A DNA stretch of 64,000 nucleotides from Vibrio breoganii (GTDB taxonomy: Bacteria; Pseudomonadota; Gammaproteobacteria; Enterobacterales; Vibrionaceae), in contig NZ_CP016178.1 of assembly GCF_001677275.1 (NCBI RefSeq), forward strand, positions 1,279,834 to 1,343,833, given 5' to 3'. The notes beneath the pieces were generated by a model. The model worked only from the letters and a program-made list of their open reading frames with translations, was not told the DNA's origin and ran no database searches. Below, piece by piece: positions 24,880-34,935 of the stretch; the first letter of the stretch is position 1; every line of letters begins with the position of its first letter. Position numbers and translations under genes: made by a program.

Positions 24880-27426
24880 TTAGTTGTTACGCCACCTTAT
24901 ATTTGCCAAAACAGCTTCAAGATTCCCACCAGTTGATATATTAAATAACCGATCAAATTCACAATTATCATTTAATACTATTTCTTTCGCAGGAATACTA
25001 ATTTCAACAAAGCTATCTATATTTTTTAATTGACCACTTATATCTACTTCTCTATCAATATCTGAGTCTCCGCATTGCACAGAAACCAATACTGGTTCAG
25101 TAGGTATATTCTTTATTTTGATATCAAAGGTTAATGACCCATTCTCAATATATTGAGAAAGAGACTCTTTCGCCCCGCCTGTTGCCATAACATAGACATT
25201 GGCAGTTTTACCCTGAAACTGTACTTCCATTGCATCTTGCTGTTGCATGTAGTTATAAGGTCTAGTGCTAAAACCATTGAACTGCATTGGGTTATTGCGA
25301 GAGATTTCAAAGCCATTATCTTCTCCTTGCAATGATCCCATCAACTGAAAGTCGCCAATGGTAGAGCGAACACCATAGATATGCATAGACTGCTGCTTGC
25401 TGACTTCATCGCTCGCTAACGCATCAACAGACAAGTTATCTAAGTCGGTGCTCTGTAAGTTATTAGAGTAATTTAGTCCATAGCCGTAGCTAAATAGCGG
25501 CTTATGCTCTCCTTGTGGATCTTGCTCATTAGCGGGTACCTGATAATTAGGAATATGGCTCGCCAGTTTGCTAACACGAGCGCTATTTCTGTGGTTAGGC
25601 CAACTAAAAGAAAGCGTTCCTTGGAAGTCATAGTTCACTTCGCCATGCTCATCCCTAAGCAACACATCCGTCATTCCCAACCCTTCACTTCCAGGCAGAA
25701 ACGCCGCAACAAAGGCATCAGATTTAGCAATTTCACTATTGAGATACAAAGGTCTGCCACTATAGAAGACAGAAATCACCTTTACCCCTGCCTTATGGAG
25801 CTTGTCGACAAGCTCACAATCGGCACGATACTTACGTTTTAGGGTGGCAAACTCTAGTGATTGCCATTCTTTGATATCTCCCATCATCTCAGCATAAGGG
25901 TCCTCACCAAACGCCACGATAGCCACTTGCTGTTGAGATAAATCAGTCTCTAGATATGGGTCAAAGGTAACGCAATCAGAGTTCAGCTCCGCTTCTAATG
26001 CCATGCGCAGTGTAGTTGCGCCAGGAAAATCAGAAAGCTGGTTTTCATCTCCCTGCCAAGTGAGGTTCCACCCACCTGACTGCTTGTTAAGATCATCTGC
26101 TGCACTGCCTGTCAGTAGCACTTTTTGGTCGCGCTTTAGGGGCAGTAGCTGATTTTTGTTCTTAAGCAGTACCAGAGATTTTCTTACCGCTTCACGAGCC
26201 ACTTCTCGATGTTCAGAAGCACCAATCAACGACTGCTTTCCAGCAAGTAAGCGCTCACTAGGTTGAGATTTATTCCATAAACCTGCACGCATTTTTATGC
26301 GCAGAATACGTGTAACGGCATCATCAATTCGCGACAGTGCAATGGTGCCATTTTTAACATCGCTGACCGTTTGATGGTAAAGATCGATCCAGTGCTCCTC
26401 TTCAGGAACCATCAGTACATCGTTGCCCGCATTGATAGCGTATGTCGCATTACTGTCACTGCACTTGCTGACTTCAGAGTGACCGTGCCAATCGGTAACG
26501 ACCACCCCATCAAACGCCATTTTTTGCTTTAGCACGTCGGTAAGCAAATACTTACTACCGTGTATCTTGTAGTTGTACTCTGGGCCAGACTCAGGAGCAT
26601 GATCGTAGTTGCTCTCCTTGCTCCACGTATTAAATGAAGACATCACCACTTGAGCACCGGCTTCCAAGCCGCTGAAATAGCCCATAGCATGGATATTTCG
26701 CAGTAGGTCTTCACTGTAGTCGTTGATGCCACGGTCTACACCAAATTGCGTGCCTCCGTCTCCGACCCAGTGCTTCACATTTGACAACACCTTGTAGTCA
26801 CTTTTCAGCTCCGTTGCATTGCCTTGTAGACCCTTAACCATGCGCCCAGCGTACGCATAAGTGATTTCAGGGTCTTCCGAGTATCCCTCATACACCCTGC
26901 CCCATCGCAAATCGCGAGGTGTGGCAACCGTTGGGGCAAACGTCCAATCTAAGCCTGTAGCCGCAACCTCGATAGCCGTGATTTCACCTATCTTTTCAAT
27001 CAAATCAGGATCGCGAGCGCAACCTAGACCGATATTGTGGGGAAATACCGTCGCGCCAAACACATTGTTATGGCCGTGCACGGCATCCGTTGCCCACATA
27101 AAAGGAATGCGAAATGGACGGTCAGCAAACGCCTCTTCTATGGCTAGCCAAAACTCATCGGCTTTATCCGCCCACTCTTGCGCTGAAGAGTACTTATTCT
27201 CGTTCGGCCATGCACCGCCGCCATTGAGTATTGAGCCCAGCTTGTACTCTTTTGCCTGCTGTGGGGTCACACCGCGCAAGTTGGGTTGAACCATCTGCCC
27301 GATCTTTTCCTCTAGCGTCATCTGCGCAACTATGTCAGCAATAGTCGCTTCCATCGCAGGGTCTTTGGCAATGGCCGAATCTATCTTCGGCCAGTCTGAG
27401 AAGTAAGGTGTCTTCAAAGTGTTCAT
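24880..27426 (-). CDS. Glycoside hydrolase family 3 (beta-glucosidase/exo-beta-glucanase type)
   Basis: 848 residues. The GH3 N-terminal TIM-barrel domain begins IVAQMTLEEKIGQMVQ and contains FMWATDAVHGHNNV, APTVATPRDLRWGR, VLSNVKHWVGDGGT and the nucleophile region VVVTDWHGHSEV (Asp near residue 310). The GH3 C-terminal domain follows with RKSLVLLKNKNQLLPL and the FLPGSEGLGMTDVL region. An extra C-terminal ~170-residue beta-rich domain is present, as in exo-1,3/1,4-beta-glucanases. No signal peptide, so cytoplasmic: it would cleave oligosaccharides imported by the adjacent ABC transporter. Confidence 0.93.
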   Translation of the reverse strand: MNTLKTPYFSDWPKIDSAIAKDPAMEATIADIVAQMTLEEKIGQMVQPNLRGVTPQQAKEYKLGSILNGGGAWPNENKYSSAQEWADKADEFWLAIEEAFADRPFRIPFMWATDAVHGHNNVFGATVFPHNIGLGCARDPDLIEKIGEITAIEVAATGLDWTFAPTVATPRDLRWGRVYEGYSEDPEITYAYAGRMVKGLQGNATELKSDYKVLSNVKHWVGDGGTQFGVDRGINDYSEDLLRNIHAMGYFSGLEAGAQVVMSSFNTWSKESNYDHAPESGPEYNYKIHGSKYLLTDVLKQKMAFDGVVVTDWHGHSEVSKCSDSNATYAINAGNDVLMVPEEEHWIDLYHQTVSDVKNGTIALSRIDDAVTRILRIKMRAGLWNKSQPSERLLAGKQSLIGASEHREVAREAVRKSLVLLKNKNQLLPLKRDQKVLLTGSAADDLNKQSGGWNLTWQGDENQLSDFPGATTLRMALEAELNSDCVTFDPYLETDLSQQQVAIVAFGEDPYAEMMGDIKEWQSLEFATLKRKYRADCELVDKLHKAGVKVISVFYSGRPLYLNSEIAKSDAFVAAFLPGSEGLGMTDVLLRDEHGEVNYDFQGTLSFSWPNHRNSARVSKLASHIPNYQVPANEQDPQGEHKPLFSYGYGLNYSNNLQSTDLDNLSVDALASDEVSKQQSMHIYGVRSTIGDFQLMGSLQGEDNGFEISRNNPMQFNGFSTRPYNYMQQQDAMEVQFQGKTANVYVMATGGAKESLSQYIENGSLTFDIKIKNIPTEPVLVSVQCGDSDIDREVDISGQLKNIDSFVEISIPAKEIVLNDNCEFDRLFNISTGGNLEAVLANIRWRNN

Positions 27427-27446
27427 CAGCTACCAATCTGCCTTAA

Positions 27447-28472
27447 CTACACAAATAAATGACAACGAGTGAAATGACCTGGTGCCACCTCCACCGCATC
27501 TGGTAAGTACTCACTGCACTCAGCTTTAGCTTGTGGACAGCGAGCGGCGTAAGGGCATCCCTTCTTCTCCGGTGACCACATTGGCGTCTCCATTGAGCGA
27601 TGCGTCGGGAGCTTCTCATGAATACTACGACTAGGATCAGGCACTGCTGCCAGTAGCAGCTGTGTATAAGGGTGCTGCGGGTTCTGCGTAATATCTTCCG
27701 TAGAACCCCACTCCACCATATGACCGCAATAGAGCACAACCGTATCTTCGGCGAAGTAACGCGCTGTCGCGATATCATGAGTGATGTACATGAAGGCCTT
27801 GCCCATTTCATGTTTCATCTTGTTCATTAGGTTAAGTACACCAATACGGATTGACACATCCAACATCGATGTCGGCTCATCGGCTAGAATTACCTTGGCA
27901 CCAATAGCCAGTGTTTTAGCCAAAAACACACGCTGACGCTGACCGCCAGATAACTGGTGCGGGAACTTATCTAGAACCTCTTTCGCCGGCGTTAAGCCCA
28001 CTTGCTCAAGGATAGAAACAAGGCGTTCTTCCATCTCCTGCCCTGGCTGAAGATCATGATAGATCTTCAAAGGACGCGTTAAGTGATAGCGAATAGTATG
28101 CAGTGGATTCAAAGAGCTGAACGGGTCTTGGAATACCATTTGTACGTCGCGGCGATACGCATCTAACTGCTCAGCATCGGTGATTTCATCAATGTTTTGG
28201 CCGTGGAAGTAGATACCTCCTTCTGTCGCATTGTGAATCTTGGTCGCAATCTTGGCACTGGTACTCTTACCGCAACCAGACTCTCCCACCACCGCTAGAC
28301 AACGTCCTTCACGAAGCTTGAAGTCCAGTCCATTTAGAGCGCGAAGGTATTGCTTAGGCCCAAAGAAAGACCCGCCCTTTTTGCGAAAATCGATAGTAAG
28401 GTTCTTAGCCTCAAGAACCACTGGATGAGCTTCATCCAACGACTTATTAATTTCTGGATTGATAGCGTTCAT
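27447..28472 (-). CDS. Opp/Dpp-type ABC transporter ATPase (F subunit)
   Basis: 341 residues. Walker A GESGCGKST, signature LSGGQRQRV and Walker B KVILADEPTSMLD, with the C-terminal oligopeptide-transporter extension carrying cysteines (KKGCPYAARCPQAKAECSE). This extension in the family binds a 4Fe-4S cluster. It partners with the D subunit gene, whose stop is immediately before its start. In this locus it is more likely to drive oligosaccharide than peptide import, as in chitobiose and cellobiose systems. Confidence 0.92.
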   Translation of the reverse strand: MNAINPEINKSLDEAHPVVLEAKNLTIDFRKKGGSFFGPKQYLRALNGLDFKLREGRCLAVVGESGCGKSTSAKIATKIHNATEGGIYFHGQNIDEITDAEQLDAYRRDVQMVFQDPFSSLNPLHTIRYHLTRPLKIYHDLQPGQEMEERLVSILEQVGLTPAKEVLDKFPHQLSGGQRQRVFLAKTLAIGAKVILADEPTSMLDVSIRIGVLNLMNKMKHEMGKAFMYITHDIATARYFAEDTVVLYCGHMVEWGSTEDITQNPQHPYTQLLLAAVPDPSRSIHEKLPTHRSMETPMWSPEKKGCPYAARCPQAKAECSEYLPDAVEVAPGHFTRCHLFV

Positions 28473-29474
28473 TTATACCGCCTCCTCAACAATCTCAATC
28501 TTCTCGCCTTCTATAGGCAACGGATGGTGGCATGAAACCCAACGATTCTCGCCAGCGCCTAGCAATCTTGGTGGCGTCGTTCTACAAGTTTCCGTCGCCT
28601 TGAAGCAGCGTGGGCTAAAGCGACAACCGGCTGGTACATTTTTCAGATCTAACGGAGTACCTGGGATGCCCTTCATTTCCTGAAGCTCACCATGCAAAGT
28701 AGGGAAAGAGTCTCCTAAACCAAAAGCGTATGGGTGCTTAGGCTTACTCAGGATCTCTTTTGACGGAGCAAGCTCCACCAGCTGCCCTGAGTACATGATG
28801 CCGATGCGGTCACACAGCTCAACCATCAAGCTCAGGTCGTGAGTGATAAACAAGATAGAGAAGCCAAACTCTTCTTTGAGTTGGTGGACTTTTTGTAAGA
28901 TCTCGCGCTGAACAACCACATCCAATGCCGTAGTCGGCTCATCCATGATCAATAGCTTCGGCTTTAGCGCTAGCGCCATTGCAATCACCACACGCTGGCG
29001 CATACCACCAGAGAACTGGTGCGGGTAATCGAACAGACGCTCGGTCGGAATATCGACAATACGCAGCAACTCTTTTGCCTTCTCAATAGACTCTTCACGG
29101 CTTTCTACTAGGCCATGCGCATCAAAGATGTCATGGAATTGGTATTCGATGGTCTTTACTGGGTTTAGACAGTTCATCGCACTTTGAAATACCATTGAGG
29201 TATCTTTCCAGCGGAAGTTACGCAGCTCTTCTTCATCCATCTTTAGTACATCATTGCCATCAAACAAGATTTCACCTTCTGAGATCATTGCTGGCGGACG
29301 GTGCAGACGCATTAGTGAATAGGCGATGGTGGATTTACCACAACCAGACTCACCGGCTAATCCAAGGATCTCGCCCTCACCAATGTGAAAGCTGACATCG
29401 TTGACCGCGCGAACGCGGCCATCAAAGGTGATGTAATCTACAGACAAGTTTTTTACTTCAACTAACTTTTTCAT
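28473..29474 (-). CDS. Opp/Dpp-type ABC transporter ATPase (D subunit)
   Basis: 333 residues with Walker A GESGCGKST, signature FSGGMRQRV, Walker B LLIMDEPTTALD and a C-terminal cysteine region (AGCRFSPRCFKATETCRTTPPR). It overlaps the upstream permease by one base (TAATG) and abuts the F subunit, so translation is coupled. It forms a heterodimeric motor with the F ATPase. Confidence 0.92.
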   Translation of the reverse strand: MKKLVEVKNLSVDYITFDGRVRAVNDVSFHIGEGEILGLAGESGCGKSTIAYSLMRLHRPPAMISEGEILFDGNDVLKMDEEELRNFRWKDTSMVFQSAMNCLNPVKTIEYQFHDIFDAHGLVESREESIEKAKELLRIVDIPTERLFDYPHQFSGGMRQRVVIAMALALKPKLLIMDEPTTALDVVVQREILQKVHQLKEEFGFSILFITHDLSLMVELCDRIGIMYSGQLVELAPSKEILSKPKHPYAFGLGDSFPTLHGELQEMKGIPGTPLDLKNVPAGCRFSPRCFKATETCRTTPPRLLGAGENRWVSCHHPLPIEGEKIEIVEEAV

Positions 29475-30406
29475 TACGCCTGCTCCACAGTCTTCATTTT
29501 TTCAGCTTTTGCCAACTTTGCCGCTTTCTTCTCTTCGCGACGGAAGCGCGCCATGATGCGTTGTGCTTTCAGTTTCGGGTTTGAAATCTCATCAATAGAG
29601 AAGTTGATTAGCGCTAAGCCAATGGCTACAGAAGCAAGAGCTATACTTGGTGCTGCAATCTCCCACCATGCTCCAATACGAATCGCTGATGTTTGCTCTG
29701 CGTTGTACAGCATGCCACCCCAAGTCACCGTCAATGGGTCACCTAAGCCGATGAACTCTAGCGTTGCCTGAGTCATGATGGCGTAGATAACCGTACCAAT
29801 GAAGCACGAGGCTAGAATCGACATCATGTTCGGCATGATCTCAGCAAACAACATACGCTTTTTGCTCTCACCCATAACTTCAGCTGCATGAACGAAGTCT
29901 CTGTTTCTGATAGCCAGAGTTTGCGAACGCAACACCCTTGCTCCCCATGGCCACGATGTCGCGCCGATAATAACGGCAATAACCAGTGGCGATACTTGGT
30001 CTAGGAACGACGCCAACACTAGCATTAGCGGTAGGCTCGGAATTACCATGACCAGGTTAGTAATGAAAGACAGAACGTTATCAACAATGCCGCCAAAGTA
30101 GCCTGATGCAATACCAACAATCATTGCCATCACAATCACAAAGGTGCCTGCTGCAAAGCCCACCATCAGTGAGATTCGGCCGCCGTAGAGTAGCTGAGCC
30201 CAAACATCACGTCCCATTCGGGTCGTTCCAAGCAGGTTATCTAGGTTTGGCGCTTGGTGTGGTCTCGCTACACGCCCTGTCGGGTCGAACTGGGTCAGCA
30301 ATGGTGCAAACAGACACATCAAGCAAACCGTAGCTACGATGAATATACCGATAGCCGCTTTTGGGTTATCGAGGAAAAACTGTTTAATTAATTTAAGCGT
30401 TTTCAT
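29474..30406 (-). CDS. Opp/Dpp-type ABC permease (C subunit)
   Basis: 310 residues: a cytoplasmic N-terminus with one helix, the DPTGR motif typical of DppC/OppC N-domains, then five further helices. The EAA loop HAAEVMGESKKRMLFAEIMPNM contacts the ATPases. A lysine/alanine-rich C-terminal tail (EEKKAAKLAKAEKMK) is longer than usual. Confidence 0.92.
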   Translation of the reverse strand: MKTLKLIKQFFLDNPKAAIGIFIVATVCLMCLFAPLLTQFDPTGRVARPHQAPNLDNLLGTTRMGRDVWAQLLYGGRISLMVGFAAGTFVIVMAMIVGIASGYFGGIVDNVLSFITNLVMVIPSLPLMLVLASFLDQVSPLVIAVIIGATSWPWGARVLRSQTLAIRNRDFVHAAEVMGESKKRMLFAEIMPNMMSILASCFIGTVIYAIMTQATLEFIGLGDPLTVTWGGMLYNAEQTSAIRIGAWWEIAAPSIALASVAIGLALINFSIDEISNPKLKAQRIMARFRREEKKAAKLAKAEKMKTVEQA

Positions 30407-30424
30407 AGTGATGAATCTCTTCTC

Positions 30425-31414
30425 TTAATCCAATTGAGTACGTAGGCGTGGGTCTAATACGAACAGTAAGCAGTCAGCTACGAAGTTCGCTCCTAGTACC
30501 ATCACTGTCATAATCAGTAGGTAACCCTGAATCAGTGGGTAATCACGCGCCAGCATGGCTTGGAACATTACTTGGCCTAGGCCTGGATAGTTAAAGATGA
30601 TTTCGATAATCAACGAGCCGCCAAAGATTGCGCCCACTGACATTGCAAAGGTGGTGATCATCGGCAGAACCGCATTGCGAGCGCCGTATTGCATCATCAC
30701 TTTTTTGTCTTTCACACCCTTGGCCCACCCCATCACGATGAAGTCTTCACCCAATTGGTTAATCATGTTTGAGCGCATGCCCATCACGTTACCCATACCC
30801 AGAGCAACCATACACAACAGCGGTAGAACCAAGTGGTAAGCCACACTGCCAACAAACTCAAAGCTCCAACCTGCGTCAATAGAAGGGTTGTAGGCATACC
30901 CTGTTGGGAACCAACCTAGGTTTGAGGCAAATAGGAAGTACATACCAAGCGCCATTACCACTGCAGGCACAGATGAAACAACCACTGAGCTAACCGTAAT
31001 GACTGAGTCAGTCCATGTACCACGTTTCCACGCTACGTAAATACCCAGCAAAGTCGTGATGGTGTAAGAGACAAGTAGGTAACAACCAACAAGTAGTAGA
31101 GTCCAAAGCATGCCGCGACCCAGCACTTCAAACACTGGTTGGAAGAAGCGAGTCGATGTTCCCCACTCACCCGTTAGGATCGAGCCAACATAAGTGATGA
31201 ACTGCTCGAACAATGGAGTGTTGGTTGAGTAGCCATAAAGCACCTCGAGCGACGCGATAGTTTCTGCACTAATCTGACCGCCGTTCTGAGCCAATCGCGC
31301 AAGGAACGATTGGATAGGGTCGCCTGGCATAAGCCTCGGCAAGAAGAAGTTAATGGTCACTGCCGCTAAAAACGCCAGTAGATAAAAGCCAAGTCGGCTA
31401 AGAATAAATTTCAT
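30425..31414 (-). CDS. Opp/Dpp-type ABC permease (B subunit)
   Basis: 329 residues, with N-terminal helix FYLLAFLAAVTINFFLPRLMPGDP, the standard DppB/OppB opening, and six membrane helices in total. The EAA-like loop is VMGWAKGVKDKKVMMQYGARNAV. It pairs with the C permease 18 bases downstream to make the translocation pore. Confidence 0.92.
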   Translation of the reverse strand: MKFILSRLGFYLLAFLAAVTINFFLPRLMPGDPIQSFLARLAQNGGQISAETIASLEVLYGYSTNTPLFEQFITYVGSILTGEWGTSTRFFQPVFEVLGRGMLWTLLLVGCYLLVSYTITTLLGIYVAWKRGTWTDSVITVSSVVVSSVPAVVMALGMYFLFASNLGWFPTGYAYNPSIDAGWSFEFVGSVAYHLVLPLLCMVALGMGNVMGMRSNMINQLGEDFIVMGWAKGVKDKKVMMQYGARNAVLPMITTFAMSVGAIFGGSLIIEIIFNYPGLGQVMFQAMLARDYPLIQGYLLIMTVMVLGANFVADCLLFVLDPRLRTQLD

Positions 31415-31443
31415 TTGAACCTCAATACATCAGTTTCAATATG

Positions 31444-31467
31444 GGGAATACCACTGTGGGTATTCCC
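31444..31467 (-). other. Intercistronic hairpin after the binding-protein gene
   Basis: GGGAATACC (31444-31452) and GGTATTCCC (31459-31467) form a perfect nine-base stem with a six-base loop, between the binding-protein stop and the B permease. There is no U-run. Such stems after binding-protein genes usually raise the ratio of binding protein to membrane subunits. Confidence 0.7.
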
Positions 31468-31496
31468 ACCTTCAATAGGGTTAAACAGTCAAACCA

Positions 31497-33146
31497 CTAA
31501 GTTCTTGGTTTAATGTGCATAACATGAAGAAGCTTGTTTGATTCAAATGGCGCTGGGTGTGCAACTGGGTTCTCAGCATTAAAGAAGCCTGTAAAGCGAG
31601 AATCGTTGTACGAATACCAGATCGCGTTGTAGTAAAGCGGTACCTGAATCGCGTTTTCAGCGTAGATGCGCTCAATATGCGAGGAAATCTCACGCTGCTT
31701 TTCAGGGTCAATGGTAGTGCTCAGCTCCTCGATCCATGAGTCCAATTCAGCGTTTTCGTAGTTGGTCATTGTTGAGGACCACCATTGTCCGCTCTTAGCA
31801 AAGCGAGAGTGCATGGTGTAGTCGTAGAACTTCCAACCTGAAGAAGCGATACTGCCTCCACCAAAGGTCACATCAAAGTTTCCACCGCGCCAGTTTTGGC
31901 TATAAGCCTGCACTTCTGGAGTGATTAAGTTCGCGTTTATGCCCGCTTCACGCAGTCCATCGATAGCAATCATGGCGTTGTTCACCATTGCAGACCAACC
32001 ACTTGGTACTTGCATCAAGAAACGCAGCTCTGAGCCGTCTGGGTTTTCAACAAAGCCATTACCCGTCACATCTTTGTAGCCAGAATCCGCTAGATATTTC
32101 TTCGCTTCAACAATGTTATAATCGGTATACTTAGCCCAGGTCTTATCGGCCTCTGCATCACGCCAACTCTCTAGTGAACTCGGCAGGTTAGACGCTGAGT
32201 TGCCTAGTTCTACATAACCGTAAGCGCCTAGCTCCTTCATCGCTTCTCGGTCCATTGCCAAGTTAAAGGCCTTTCTAAAATTCACGTCGTTAAACGCTTT
32301 TTTTGCACCTTCATTTTTGGTTTGGAAGTTCATGGTGATGCGCACACCATCACCCGATGGGAACCAGTATTTGTTACCCTCAGCTGCGTTCACAAACAAG
32401 CGTTCAATGTCAGGTACAAAGATGCCATTCCAGTCTGTTTCACCCTTTGCCATCATCTCAAGTGCAGCGTCACTTGAAGAGTATTGAGGGAACTCTAGGC
32501 ATTTCACCGCTAGCTCTTCATTCCAGTAATGTTCATTTTGACACTGGATATACACCTGCGGAGTAAATCGTTTTACTTCGGTGAACGGCCCAGTACCCAC
32601 AGGGTTTCTAACCACTTGCTGAGATGGGTTTTCGATGTCCTTCCAGATATGTTCAGGAACGATCTTTGTCATTAAGATATCGTACTGAGAGAACGCATTA
32701 GCTTCGGCCAGATAAATCTTGATCTCGTGATCGTTTACTAGCTCAACCTTCTCTACTGAAGAGCTCAGGCCCGTTACGTCAATGCCTGGGTTTTCACGAG
32801 TGTAATTGAAGGTAAACAGTACATCTTTTGCAGAGAACGGTTCGCCATCAGACCAAGTCACACCCTCACGCAGAGTTACAGTTAGTACCTTAAGGTCTTC
32901 GCTAACCTCATAGCCGGTTGCTAGCCATGGGTACTCTTTAGTGTCATCCAATAGGTTAAAGATGAACAATGGTTCGTAAGCAAACTCAGCCGAGGATAAA
33001 CCGCCCAGCCAAGGGTTAAAATTGTGCGTCCATGCAGTTGTAGATTCACTCAGAATTTTCAGGTTCGGAGTGTCAGTGTCTTTAGCATTTACAGCCACAG
33101 AGAGGGACATAGAGGCAAGTGCTAAACCAATCAGAGTCTTTTTCAT
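31497..33146 (-). CDS. Extracellular solute-binding protein family 5 (oligosaccharide/oligopeptide)
   Basis: 549 residues with signal peptide MKKTLIGLALASMSLSVAVNA. The SBP_bac_5 pattern is clear: TLREGVTWSDGEPFSAKDVLFTF (family signature), VEKVELVNDHEIKIYL, GTGPFTEVKRF and YNAIWYSYND near the C-terminus. It captures the ligand in the periplasm for the BCDF transporter encoded just downstream. The closest functional parallels are cellobiose and chitin-oligosaccharide binding proteins of Thermotoga and Vibrio; here the ligand is inferred to be a beta-linked, uronate-containing oligosaccharide. Confidence 0.9.
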   Translation of the reverse strand: MKKTLIGLALASMSLSVAVNAKDTDTPNLKILSESTTAWTHNFNPWLGGLSSAEFAYEPLFIFNLLDDTKEYPWLATGYEVSEDLKVLTVTLREGVTWSDGEPFSAKDVLFTFNYTRENPGIDVTGLSSSVEKVELVNDHEIKIYLAEANAFSQYDILMTKIVPEHIWKDIENPSQQVVRNPVGTGPFTEVKRFTPQVYIQCQNEHYWNEELAVKCLEFPQYSSSDAALEMMAKGETDWNGIFVPDIERLFVNAAEGNKYWFPSGDGVRITMNFQTKNEGAKKAFNDVNFRKAFNLAMDREAMKELGAYGYVELGNSASNLPSSLESWRDAEADKTWAKYTDYNIVEAKKYLADSGYKDVTGNGFVENPDGSELRFLMQVPSGWSAMVNNAMIAIDGLREAGINANLITPEVQAYSQNWRGGNFDVTFGGGSIASSGWKFYDYTMHSRFAKSGQWWSSTMTNYENAELDSWIEELSTTIDPEKQREISSHIERIYAENAIQVPLYYNAIWYSYNDSRFTGFFNAENPVAHPAPFESNKLLHVMHIKPRT

Positions 33147-33174
33147 TTTGTAGGCCTTCTATTTTAGCGCGTTA

Positions 33175-34923
33175 TTATTCATTATTATTTTTTGGGGACA
33201 CCCAGAATTTGCTCGAAATGCGATGTTGCCCTGCATTCAGTTTTGTAAGCAAATATGGGACATGTGTACGTGGTGAAACAAGGTTGCTGTGTATCCTGCA
33301 ACATTGCCTTGCATCCTTTTGGTGACTGTCTTCGCTGGCGATTAGAGACGTACCATTTGTGCCTCGTAATTCGACCTTAGCATTCACACCTGAAGTCTCT
33401 TGCAAGGTTTCACGCTCTTGGTACCAGTTGCTCACTGCGAAACCGGTTTCAACAACCCATGCAGGGCTATCGAGCTCAAAGTCGTGGTGACGAATAGACT
33501 CGCCATTTTCCAAAACTTCGATCTTCGTAATTACGCGAATTGAACCACTGCTCCACTCGACCTTGAGTTCATTGTTAGCAACATCAACTTCGTGGTTAAA
33601 CAGACGCGTTTGCCAATTTGCACCCTCATCGAAGCTAAATGCCAAGATATTGTCACCAAAGCTGAGCATGTTGCTGTATTGCAATGCACCAATATCCGCG
33701 CCAAAGCAGGTTGAGTAAGCAAATTTGTTGTATTTATCCACTTGGAACTGTGGCTCAATCTTTCCTGCAAAGTGCACAATACTGTGGCCATTAATACGCT
33801 GAGCGATAGAACGCGCAGCCGGCATTGGGTAGATTGTTTTAGTCAGTTTTTGCGGAAGTTCTTCACACTGCCAAAACTCATGAGACTCATCCAATAGCAG
33901 AGGGAAGAATGCTTTGAATGCCCAGTACGGTGACGTTGGAGAGTTATAGCCCTCACATACATTCAGGTTTGGGTAGTCGTAGCCACGGCTCATCAGGCCG
34001 TCTGCAGTAAAGATTGGCTTATCTTTCCACTGACGAATTTGTCTCGCCCATAAGCCTTTAACCTCACCCATTGGCATTGATTTCACATTGGCAACCGCCG
34101 CTGCGCCCCAGAAACCAGAAGTAGCAAAGCGGTACGTTAGAGAGCGACCTTGAGCCAAGCACTCGCCTGTTTCTGCAAACCAGTAAGAAAAGGGTTCACA
34201 GTAAGCTTCTGCTCGCTCAAGAAACAACTGCTTAAGTTCCGAGTCTGTATGGTCTAAAACCGTTGCGTACAATAGGCTGTAGAAGTGGATAGCAAAGCCG
34301 CCATAGTGGTCAATATTTTCAACCTCACCATCGCCATACCATCCATCACCAAGATAAAAATTCTTTAGTTTATTTAAGTATTTAGCTTCAACATCGATAT
34401 CCACTAAATCGGCTCGCCCTACCTTACGCAGACCTGCCTGAACCAAAACGGTGAAGAACAGCCAGTTGTTTTGCGGCATTGGACAGTTTTGTATATTCGC
34501 AAGCCAAGTCGCTAGATTGTCTTGTACTTCAACAGATAATGGCTCCCAGCCATGCTCAGGAAGAACGGCAAGCAGTAAACCAAAAGCGGCCATTTCAACA
34601 CTGCGTTGATTGATGCCCTTTGCAGGCCCCCAATACTGTGGGTCTTCTGGGTCTGTACCTTGAGAAATAATCTTGTGATAAAGAGGCCAGTGGTCAAACT
34701 TACCGCCCCCTTTCACCATTGGAATAATTCCCCATAGCGGACGTGCGATGCCCTCTAGGCCACTGGCGGACATATCAAAGATTGCGCCACCTTCATCAAA
34801 ATCAGGATGTGTTCCTTGAGTTTCTAGATAAGGGAGCATTGGTTCAAATAGGTCTAATACAAGCTGTTGGAAATCTTGCTTAGACTGCATTGGGTTTTCA
34901 GAAAAACGGGAATAGTACGGCAT
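33175..34923 (-). CDS. DUF2264-domain protein
   Basis: 582 residues matching DUF2264, with the N-terminal segment ASGLEGIARPLWGIIPMVKG and NQRSVEMAAFGLLLAVLPEHGW. The N-terminal ~370 residues read as an (alpha/alpha)-type helical barrel and the C-terminal ~200 as a beta-rich domain, a layout like polysaccharide lyases or glycosidases of that fold; this is inference. No signal peptide, so cytoplasmic. It lies between GH88 and the binding protein with short gaps, so it probably handles the same imported oligosaccharide. The reaction is not known to me. Confidence 0.8.
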   Translation of the reverse strand: MPYYSRFSENPMQSKQDFQQLVLDLFEPMLPYLETQGTHPDFDEGGAIFDMSASGLEGIARPLWGIIPMVKGGGKFDHWPLYHKIISQGTDPEDPQYWGPAKGINQRSVEMAAFGLLLAVLPEHGWEPLSVEVQDNLATWLANIQNCPMPQNNWLFFTVLVQAGLRKVGRADLVDIDVEAKYLNKLKNFYLGDGWYGDGEVENIDHYGGFAIHFYSLLYATVLDHTDSELKQLFLERAEAYCEPFSYWFAETGECLAQGRSLTYRFATSGFWGAAAVANVKSMPMGEVKGLWARQIRQWKDKPIFTADGLMSRGYDYPNLNVCEGYNSPTSPYWAFKAFFPLLLDESHEFWQCEELPQKLTKTIYPMPAARSIAQRINGHSIVHFAGKIEPQFQVDKYNKFAYSTCFGADIGALQYSNMLSFGDNILAFSFDEGANWQTRLFNHEVDVANNELKVEWSSGSIRVITKIEVLENGESIRHHDFELDSPAWVVETGFAVSNWYQERETLQETSGVNAKVELRGTNGTSLIASEDSHQKDARQCCRIHSNLVSPRTHVPYLLTKLNAGQHRISSKFWVSPKNNNE

Positions 34924-34935
34924 TAATAATTCCTC

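Noticed and set aside
27443..27811. Minus-strand frame of 122 codons inside the Opp F ATPase gene
   Set aside because: Out-of-frame shadow; very rich in Arg, Ser and Trp, with no domain.
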